The notes under the pieces are model-generated. The model was not told where the DNA came from. It saw nothing but the letters and a program-made list of their open reading frames with translations, and searched no databases. This document shows, piece by piece, positions 50,316-61,970 of a stretch of DNA of 64,000 nt. Source of the DNA: DASVBE01 sp963770375. GTDB taxonomy: Bacteria; Actinomycetota; Actinomycetes; Streptosporangiales; Streptosporangiaceae. Position 1 is the first letter of the stretch. Every line of letters starts with the position of its first letter. The stretch spans positions 1 to 64,000 of the forward strand of contig CAVYPM010000008.1 of the NCBI GenBank assembly GCA_963770375.1, given 5' to 3'. The position numbers and the translations under genes were made by a program.

Positions 50316-52475
50316 TCAGTCCGCAGCCGGCTCCGGCTCGGGCGCCGCCGCGGCGGCGGGCGCCTCCGGGCGGCGTACCGACCGGGCCAGCACCTGGGCC
50401 ACGTCGATGACCTCCAGCGTCTCCTTGGCCTCGCCCGAGCTCTTCTTGGCGCTGACCGCGTCGCCGAGCATGACCATGCAGTACGGGCAGCCGGTGGAGA
50501 TCGTGTCCGGGTCGGTGCCGAGCGCCTCGTCGATCCGCTCGGTGTTGATCCGCTTCCCGATCCGCTCTTCCATCCACATCCGGGCGCCGCCCGCGCCGCA
50601 GCAGAAGCCGCGGTTCTTGCACCGGTGCATCTCCTGGGCCTGCACGCCCGGCACCTTCTCCATGATCTCCCGCGGCGGGGTGAACACCTTGTTGTGCCGG
50701 CCGAGGAAGCACGGGTCGTGGTAGGTGATCTTCTCGTTCACCGGGTTGACCGGGGTGAGCTTGCCCTCCGCCACCAGCCGGGCCAGCAGCTGGGTGTGGT
50801 GGATGACCTCGTAATTGCCGCCCAGCTGCGGGTACTCGTTGGCGATCGTGTTGAAGCAGTGCGGGCAGCTGGCCACGATCGTGCGGGCGCCGGCCTCGTT
50901 CAGCGTCTCGATGTTCTGCTGGGCGAGCATGCTGAACACGAACTCGTTGCCCATCCGCCGGGCCGGGTCGCCGGTGCAGGTCTCGGCCGGGCCGAGGACC
51001 GCGAACGACACGCCCGCGGTGTGCAGCAGCTCGGCGATGGCCCTGGTGGTCTTGCGGGCCCGGTCCTCGAGCGCGCCCGCGCAGCCCACCCAGAACAGGT
51101 ACTGCACGTCGTCGCCGATCGGCCCGTCCACCACCGGCACCTCGAAGTCCAGTCCCTCGGCCCAGTCCAGCCGCCGGGACTCGCCCATGCCCCACGGGTC
51201 GCCCTTGTTCTCCAGGTTCTTCAGCATGGTGGACGCCTCGGCCGGGAACGCCGACTCGATCAGCACCTGATGCCGGCGCATGTCCGTGATGTGGTCGATG
51301 TGCTCGATGTCCACCGGGCACTCCTGCACGCAGGCGCCGCAGTTGGTGCAGGACCAGAGCACGTCGGGGTGGATGACGCCGTTGACCTTCTCGTCCCCGA
51401 CCAGCGGCCGCTCGGCCTCGGCTTTGACCAGGTCGGGAAGCTGCTCCCGCTCCTCGTCCGAGCCGGCCAGCAGCCACGGGGCCTTGGCCAGGGCGTGGTC
51501 GCGCTGGTCCATGATCAGCAGCTTGGGCGACAGCGGCTTGCCGGTGGCCCAGGCCGGGCACTGCGACTGGCAGCGGCCGCACTCGGTGCAGGCGGCCATG
51601 TCCAGCAGCGACTTCCAGGATGCGTCCTCGATCTTGCCGCGGCCGAACACGTCGGTGTCCGGGTCGGCCTCCTCGAAGTCCAGCACCTTGCCGTTGGACC
51701 GCATCGGCTCGAGCCCGCGCAGGCCGCTGGGGCGGCGGGCGAACAGCACGTTCAGCGGGGCCAGGAAGATGTGCAGGTGCTTGGAGTAGACGACGATCAC
51801 CAGGAAGCCGAGCACCACGCCCAGCTGGGCGAGTATGAACACGGTCTCGATCACGTCGTTGGCGCCGGTGCCGAGCGGGTGCAGCCAGTGCCCGACGATC
51901 TGGGACGCGAACGCCCCGTGCGGGTAGGGGAACACCCCGGTGTTGATCTGCGCCCCGCGGTAGATCAGCAGCGTCGCGACGACCAGGAAGATCATGGCGA
52001 GCACCAGCCAGGCCGCGCCGAGGTGCGAGCCGTCGAACCGGGACTTGCGGCCCTCGCGCCTGGGCTGGTGCCGCAGCCGGATCACCGCGAACGTGACCAG
52101 GCCGATCAGCACGCCGACGGCGACCAGGTCCTCGAGGAAGCCGACGAACGCCCAGTGCCCGATGACCGGAATCGCGAACGTCCGGCTGAACAGGGCGCCG
52201 TACGCCTCGATCAGGGTCAGGAACAGGATGACGAAGCCCCAGAAGACCAGGAAGTGCGCGACTCCCGGCACCGACCAGCGGAGCAGCTTGCGCTGCCCGA
52301 AGACCTCGGTGAGCTGCGTCTCCGCACCCCGGCCCGGATGCTCGCGGAGCGCGGCGATCCGCTCCGGCGCAGGCTGGCCGGCCCTGGCCAGCCGGTAGAG
52401 CCACCACAGCCGCCGGCCCGCGACGACGAACGCGGCCGCGGTGATGACCAGCCCGACGATGATGCGCACGGCCAC
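50316..52475 (-). CDS. membrane-bound (Fe-S) reductase, heterodisulfide reductase-related
   Basis: A 719-residue integral membrane redox protein of the type represented by Rv0338c in Mycobacterium. The N-terminal 270 residues form about six helices resembling a NarI-like quinone/haem domain (FLVFWGFVILFLTLIEAYG). Two 4Fe-4S motifs follow (CTECGRCQSQCP, CTNCGACVQECP), then two CCG-type cysteine-rich domains (ASCPHCFNT, FCCGAGGARM). It probably moves electrons between the quinone pool and an unknown thiol or flavin partner. I use the GTG at 52475 behind GAGGAG. It is intact, unlike its neighbours. Confidence 0.88.
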   Translation of the reverse strand: MAVRIIVGLVITAAAFVVAGRRLWWLYRLARAGQPAPERIAALREHPGRGAETQLTEVFGQRKLLRWSVPGVAHFLVFWGFVILFLTLIEAYGALFSRTFAIPVIGHWAFVGFLEDLVAVGVLIGLVTFAVIRLRHQPRREGRKSRFDGSHLGAAWLVLAMIFLVVATLLIYRGAQINTGVFPYPHGAFASQIVGHWLHPLGTGANDVIETVFILAQLGVVLGFLVIVVYSKHLHIFLAPLNVLFARRPSGLRGLEPMRSNGKVLDFEEADPDTDVFGRGKIEDASWKSLLDMAACTECGRCQSQCPAWATGKPLSPKLLIMDQRDHALAKAPWLLAGSDEEREQLPDLVKAEAERPLVGDEKVNGVIHPDVLWSCTNCGACVQECPVDIEHIDHITDMRRHQVLIESAFPAEASTMLKNLENKGDPWGMGESRRLDWAEGLDFEVPVVDGPIGDDVQYLFWVGCAGALEDRARKTTRAIAELLHTAGVSFAVLGPAETCTGDPARRMGNEFVFSMLAQQNIETLNEAGARTIVASCPHCFNTIANEYPQLGGNYEVIHHTQLLARLVAEGKLTPVNPVNEKITYHDPCFLGRHNKVFTPPREIMEKVPGVQAQEMHRCKNRGFCCGAGGARMWMEERIGKRINTERIDEALGTDPDTISTGCPYCMVMLGDAVSAKKSSGEAKETLEVIDVAQVLARSVRRPEAPAAAAAPEPEPAAD

Positions 52476-52861
52476 AGGGTTTCTCCTCACGCGGCGGCGG
52501 TCCTGGCGGCGGCGGGGCCCGCGCCCCGCCACCGGGTCGTGCCAGCGTAACCCTGGCGATCCGGGCAGCCGGGGAGGACCCGCTAAGCAGACGCTTACGC
52601 ACGGTACTCACACGAAATTCGCAATCTTCGCGGATACCCTTATATCGTCCTCGATCCGCCGTCGGCCAGACCACTGGGACGTCTTTCTCCCGCTGGCCGG
52701 GCATGCTGGCCGGCGGGGTGCCCGTCACAGCTGACGCGCCGTCGGCCGCGGCCCGGTCCAGGGGCCCGGATCCGGGGCTGAGCGATTACCCTCAGAGCAG
52801 CGGGGCAACGCCCGCCCCGTGCACTGGCGCGGGCTGATGAGGTCTGTCGCAAAGGTGCACG
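52476..52861. other. intergenic region between the Fe-S reductase and mannosyltransferase genes
   Basis: This divergent gap of about 385 bases contains no coding frame I can support. It has a GC hairpin at 52511-52530 (8-bp arms GGCGGGGC/GCCCCGCC, 4-base loop) in the leader of the reverse gene. A markedly AT-rich patch lies around 52600-52650, where promoters for one or both genes are most likely. Confidence 0.45.
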
Positions 52862-54076
52862 ATGACCGCTCTGGCTGACGCCAAACGGGGCACGACGCCG
52901 ATGTCGCGCCTGGTCGGGCGGGTCCCCGGGCTCACCCCCGGGGACTGGGCCGTGCTGCGGATCTGGCTGATCTCCCGGGTCGCGGTGCTCGCGCTGACCT
53001 GGCCGGCCGTCGCCATCCTCCAGGGCAGCGGCAAGGACACCCGGCCGTGGCTGGGGCTGTGGAACAACTGGGACGCCGACCGGCTGCAGCACATCGCCCA
53101 GTACGGGTACTTCGGCCCGCCCGGGCACGCGCTGCCGGACCAGGTCGCGCTGTTCCCCGGGTATCCGCTGGCCGACGGCCTGATGCACGTGCTGGTCCGG
53201 CAGTGGACGGTGTCCGGGCTGCTGGTCTCGCTGGTGGCCGGCGGGGTGGCCGCGGTCGCGCTGGGCCGGATCGCCGAGCTTGACTACCGGCCGGGCACCG
53301 GCGCCACCGCGGTGCTGTACCTGGTCGCCTCGCCGGCCGCGTTCTTCCTGGCCGCCGGGTACACCGAGGCACTGTTCCTGGCCTTCGCGCTGACCGCCTG
53401 GCTGGCCGCGCGGCGCGGTAACTGGCTGGCCGCCGCGCTGCTGGCCGGCGGGGCCAGCTTCATCCGGATCAACGGGGTCTTCCTGCTGGCCGCCCTGGCC
53501 GTGGCGGCGCTGCGCACCCCGGAGGGCTGGGGCACCGCGACGGATGAGGAGCGGCCCCCGGCCCGCCCGGCGCAGCGGATCCAGGCACTGGTGACCCTGC
53601 TGGCCGCGCTTATCCCGCCCGCCTTTTACGAGCTGTACCTGAAGGCGCGGACCGGGGACTGGCTGGCCTGGCAGCACGCGGAGACGGCGGGCTGGCAGCG
53701 GAAGATCACCAACCCGGTCGACACGTACCGCACGGCCTGGACGGCCGCGTTCGGGCACGAGTTCTCCGCGCCGATCAACTTCGTGTTCCAGCTGGAGATC
53801 GTGGCGGTGGCCGCGGGCGTGCTCACGATCATCGTGCTGGCCGTGCGCAGGCGCTGGCCGGAGACCGTGTACACGGCGCTGACCATCGGCGCGCTGGCCA
53901 CCTCGATCTGGTACGAGTCGGTGCCGCGGGCGCTGCTGCTGCTGTGGCCGGTCTGGTGCGGGCTGGCGGTGGCCGCGGCCCGGCGGGCCTGGGTGGGGCA
54001 GCTGTACCTGGCCGTCTCGGTCCCGGTCGCGGTGTCGATCGGGCTGCTGTTCATGACCGGCAACTGGGCCGGCTGA
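52862..54076 (+). CDS. PIG-V-like mannosyltransferase family membrane protein
   Basis: A 404-residue polytopic protein with about 10 hydrophobic segments. It resembles bacterial members of the GPI-mannosyltransferase (PIG-V) family, which use polyprenyl-phosphate-mannose as donor. Family marks are WNNWDADRLQHIAQYGYF after helix 1 and VALFPGYPLADG, with a C-terminal SVPRALLLLWPVW. The acceptor is unknown, probably a lipid or secreted protein. The ATG at 52862 is used; it has no strong ribosome binding site. Confidence 0.78.
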   Translation: MTALADAKRGTTPMSRLVGRVPGLTPGDWAVLRIWLISRVAVLALTWPAVAILQGSGKDTRPWLGLWNNWDADRLQHIAQYGYFGPPGHALPDQVALFPGYPLADGLMHVLVRQWTVSGLLVSLVAGGVAAVALGRIAELDYRPGTGATAVLYLVASPAAFFLAAGYTEALFLAFALTAWLAARRGNWLAAALLAGGASFIRINGVFLLAALAVAALRTPEGWGTATDEERPPARPAQRIQALVTLLAALIPPAFYELYLKARTGDWLAWQHAETAGWQRKITNPVDTYRTAWTAAFGHEFSAPINFVFQLEIVAVAAGVLTIIVLAVRRRWPETVYTALTIGALATSIWYESVPRALLLLWPVWCGLAVAAARRAWVGQLYLAVSVPVAVSIGLLFMTGNWAG

Positions 54077-54124
54077 GCCGGAATCATCCGGCTCGCTGGC
54101 TCGTTAGATAAACCAGAGCGCAAA

Positions 54125-54145
54125 GTTGAGCCGACCTGACTCAAC
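54125..54145. promoter_or_regulatory. HAIR-like HspR operator 1 upstream of dnaK
   Basis: A 21-bp element GTTGAGC-N7-ACTCAAC follows the HspR-associated inverted repeat layout (CTTGAGT-N7-ACTCAAG) with six complementary base pairs. A TTGACT hexamer starts at 54150, just downstream. HspR encoded in this operon should bind here and repress it. Confidence 0.75.
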
Positions 54146-54176
54146 ACATTTGACTTCGGCTAACCCCGATGCCAAG

Positions 54177-54197
54177 CTTGCGCCTGCAAGACTCAAC
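54177..54197. promoter_or_regulatory. HAIR-like HspR operator 2 upstream of dnaK
   Basis: CTTGCGC-N7-ACTCAAC has exact 21-bp HAIR spacing, with 5 of 7 and 6 of 7 matches to the two consensus arms. It ends 32 bases before the dnaK ATG and lies downstream of the TTGACT hexamer. Two operators would permit cooperative or looped repression. Confidence 0.65.
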
Positions 54198-54229
54198 TTT
54201 CGGACCACACACTCACGCAAGGACATCAC

Positions 54230-56097
<1,868 letters not shown>

Positions 56098-56098
<1 letters not shown>

Positions 56099-56868
56099 TG
56101 ACGTCACCCGAAGAGGAGGCCAATGGCCCGGTGATCCGGGACCGGCGGCGCATCGACCCGGAGACCGGGCAGGTCCGTGACCCGGGCCGGCCCGGCCACT
56201 ACCCGGCGCCCGGCCCGGCCGGGCCGGGCGCCGGCGGGCCGGACAGCTCCAGCCAGCACGGGGGGGCTGCGCCGCGGGCGGGCAAGCACGCCGCACCGCC
56301 GCCGGGGCCCGCGGGGCCCGGCGCGGCCGGCGGCGCGGGCCACGGCAACGGCGGGAACGGCAACGGCGGGGCCAGCGCGGCGGCGGACGCCGCGGCACTG
56401 GCGCTGGCCGAGCGGACCGCGGACCTGCAGCGGCTGCAGGCCGAGTACGCGAACTACCGCAAGCGGGTGGAGCGCGACCGGGTCGCGGTCCGCGAGCAGG
56501 CGCTGGCCAACGTGCTCGGTGAGCTGCTGCCGGTGCTGGACGACATCGGCCGGGCCCGCGAGCACGGCGAGCTGACCGGCGGGTTCAAGTCGGTGGCCGA
56601 GTCGCTCGAGGCGGCCGTGGCCAAGCTCGGGCTGATCAGCTACGGGGAGGACGGCGACCCGTTCGACCCGAACCTGCACGAGGCGCTGATGCACTCGTAC
56701 TCGCCCGACGTGACCGAGCCCACCTGCGTGCGCGTGCTGCAGCCGGGCTACAAGATCGGCGACCGGACGCTGCGGCCCGCGCGGGTCGCGGTGGCCGAGC
56801 CCGGTGGCGACGACGGCGACGGCACGGACAGCCCGGCAGGCGGCCCGGAACCAGCAGACACGAACTGA
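56098..56868 (+). CDS. grpE: nucleotide exchange factor GrpE
   Basis: A 256-residue cochaperone that releases ADP from DnaK. The first 90 residues are a Gly/Pro/Ala-rich disordered leader (GNGGNGNGGASAA). Then comes the long coiled-coil (ADLQRLQAEYANYRKRVERD) and the beta domain (DPFDPNLHEALMH). A Gly/Asp-rich tail ends the protein. The ATG overlaps the dnaK stop (TGATG). Confidence 0.96.
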
Positions 56869-56886
56869 CGCGGACGAGGAGAGGCC

Positions 56887-58047
56887 ATGAGCACCAAGGA
56901 CTTCCTCGAGAAGGACTATTACAAGGTCCTGGGCGTCAGCAAGGACGCCTCCGCGGACGAGATCAAGAAGTCGTACCGGAAGCTGGCCCGCAAGCACCAC
57001 CCCGACGCCAACAAGGGCAACACGGCCTCGGAGGAGAAGTTCAAGGAGATCTCCGAGGCGTACAACGTCCTGTCGGACGAGAAGCGCCGCAAGGAGTACG
57101 ACGAGGCGCGGTCGCTGTTCGGCAGCGGCGTGCGGATGCCCGGGCAGGGCGGCGGCCAGGGCGGCTTCGGGTTCGACCTCGGTGACATCTTCGGCAACCA
57201 GCCGAACAGCACCGGCGGCCGGCTCGGTGACCTGCTGGGCGGCGTGTTCGGCAACCGGGGCGGCACCGGCACCCAGGCGCGGCCGCGGCGCGGCGCGGAC
57301 ATCGAGACCGAGACGTCGCTGACGTTCGGCGACGCCATCGACGGGGTGACCGTGTCGCTCCGGCTGGCCGGCGAGGGGCCCTGCGGGTCCTGCGCGGGCA
57401 CCGGGGCCAAGGCCGGCACCGTGCCGCGGGTCTGCCCCAGCTGCGAGGGCACCGGGGCGGCCAGCCGGAACCTGGGCGGCTTCGCGCTGTCCGAGCCGTG
57501 CAAGACCTGCCGGGGCCGCGGGCTGGTGGTCGACGACCCGTGCCCGGTGTGCTCGGGCAGCGGCCGGGCGATGAGCACCAGGACCATCCAGGCGCGCATC
57601 CCGGCCGGCGTCGGCGACGGGCAGCGGATCAAGCTCAAGGGCAAGGGCGCGCCCGGCGAGCGCGGCGGCCCGGCCGGGGACCTGTACGTGCGGGTGCACG
57701 TATCCGCGCACCCGGTGTTCGGCCGCAGCGGCTACAACCTGACCCTCACCGTCCCGGTGACGTTCACCGAGGCGGCGCTCGGCGCGGACATCAAGGTGCC
57801 CGTGCACAAGGCGATGCCGGTCAGCCTGCGGATCCCGGAGGGCACCCCGAACGGCCGGACCTTCCGGGTCCGCGGCAAGGGCGTCCGGCGCTCCGACGGG
57901 ACCGTCGGCGACCTGCTGGTCACCGTGGACGTGCAGGTGCCCAAGCACCTGGACGGCGACGCCAGGGACGCGCTGGAGAGCTACCGCAAGGTGACCGCGG
58001 ACGGCGACCCGCGGGCCGAGCTGCTGCGGCAGGCGAGAACCGGATGA
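56887..58047 (+). CDS. dnaJ: chaperone DnaJ (DnaJ1 type)
   Basis: A 386-residue Hsp40. The J domain has HPD in KHHPDANKG. It is followed by a Gly/Phe-rich region (GGQGGFGFDLGDIFGN), four zinc CxxCxGxG repeats (CGSCAGTG, CPSCEGTG, CKTCRGRG, CPVCSGSG) and the C-terminal substrate domain (KVPVHKAMPVSLRIPEGT). GGAGAGG precedes the ATG by normal spacing. It stimulates DnaK ATPase and delivers clients. Confidence 0.97.
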   Translation: MSTKDFLEKDYYKVLGVSKDASADEIKKSYRKLARKHHPDANKGNTASEEKFKEISEAYNVLSDEKRRKEYDEARSLFGSGVRMPGQGGGQGGFGFDLGDIFGNQPNSTGGRLGDLLGGVFGNRGGTGTQARPRRGADIETETSLTFGDAIDGVTVSLRLAGEGPCGSCAGTGAKAGTVPRVCPSCEGTGAASRNLGGFALSEPCKTCRGRGLVVDDPCPVCSGSGRAMSTRTIQARIPAGVGDGQRIKLKGKGAPGERGGPAGDLYVRVHVSAHPVFGRSGYNLTLTVPVTFTEAALGADIKVPVHKAMPVSLRIPEGTPNGRTFRVRGKGVRRSDGTVGDLLVTVDVQVPKHLDGDARDALESYRKVTADGDPRAELLRQARTG

Positions 58048-58066
58048 GCGCGGAGAGGGGGATGAC

Positions 58067-58574
58067 ATGACCGGGGGGTTCGAGCTGTCCGACGACACGC
58101 CGGTCTATGTCATCTCGGTCGCCGCGCAGCTGTCCGGGATGCACCCGCAGACCCTGCGCGCCTACGACCGGCTGGGCCTCGTCTCGCCCGGCCGGTCGGC
58201 GGGCCGCGGGCGCCGGTACTCGCTGCGCGACGTGCTGGTGCTGCGCGAGGTACAGCGGCTGTCGCAGGAGGAAGGCGTCAACCTGTCCGGGATCAAGCGG
58301 ATCCTGGAGCTGGAGGACGCCGAGCGGCGCAGCCGCCTGGCGCTCGCCGAGACGCACGCGGAGATCGCCCGGCTGCGCGCCGAGCTGGAGTCCACCCGGG
58401 CGGTCGCCGCCCGGCTGGCCGGCCTGCTGCGCCAGAGGGGCCGCGGCGTGCTGGTCCCGGTCCGGCCGGGCGGCGCCCGCAGCCCGATCGCGGTGGCGGC
58501 GGCCCCGGATCATACGAGCCCGGGTCATACAAGCCCGGGTCATACAAGCACTGAGAACCAGGATGAGATAGCAG

Positions 58575-58582
<8 letters not shown>
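58067..58582 (+). CDS. hspR: heat-shock repressor HspR (MerR family)
   Basis: A 171-residue MerR-type repressor of its own operon, needing DnaK as corepressor in known systems. The HTH is in the first 75 residues (ISVAAQLSGMHPQTLRAYDR, GRGRRYS). A coiled-coil dimerisation segment follows, and then an unusual C-terminal extension with an HTSPG repeat. It overlaps clpB by eight bases. The two HAIR-like sites upstream of dnaK are its expected targets. Confidence 0.95.
58508..58552 (+). repeat. 15-bp tandem repeat coding for HTSPG in hspR
   Basis: The codons for HTSPG are repeated in tandem (HTSPGHTSPGHTS), with near-identical 15-bp units that include the palindromic CCCGGG. Copy-number slippage would stay in frame. 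The repeat lies in the non-conserved tail. Confidence 0.7.
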
Positions 58583-61235
<2,653 letters not shown>

Positions 61236-61970
61236 CTTCCGGGCCCGCCGTCGGGCGCCCCCTCTTCGGCCGGCGCGGCGTCCAGCAGGCGGTCGTAGTC
61301 GTCCTCGGGCAGCCCGAGGTCGACCCGGATCCGGTAGCGCAGGCTGAGCAGCAGGCTCAGCTCGTCGGCCCCGTCCGGCGCGGTGCCGGCCCGGCCGGGA
61401 CGTTCGGTGGCGTTCACTAGCCGCGGGCCCGGCCGGGCCGCGTCAGCGCGGTCGGCGAGGCACAGCTCGACCCCGGCGGTGGCCCACTCCAGGGCCCCGG
61501 CCAGGTCACCGCGCTCCATCAGCAGTTCGGCGACCAGGTCGCACATCCGCGGATCCCGGCGGCCCTCGGCCTTCAGCGTGCTGATCAGGCCCAGGGCCTC
61601 GGACTGCTTGCCGAGCAGGAACAGAGCCCGGGCCAGCGGCACCCGCGGGTCGACGAACACCGGGCCGCCGTCGGCCAGGGCGAGCCGGAACCCGCTGGCC
61701 GCCGCGGCCGGGTCGTCGGCCAGCAGCCACTGCTCCCCGGCCCGCAGGAACGCCTCGGCGCGGGGCATCGATTCGGTCTGTGTGCCCGTCACGGCCAGCC
61801 GGCTCATCCGCTGAGCGGCAGCTTCGTGATCGCCGCTGAACGCGGCACCGAACTCAATGGCGTCAAACTCTTCGCGGCTCAGCACAGGCACGATCCAGAA
61901 CGTACCCACCAGGACTGGCATTGAAAGCCCGGCCACGCCGTCGGCGGCACGGATTCGGTCGTCTCCACCG

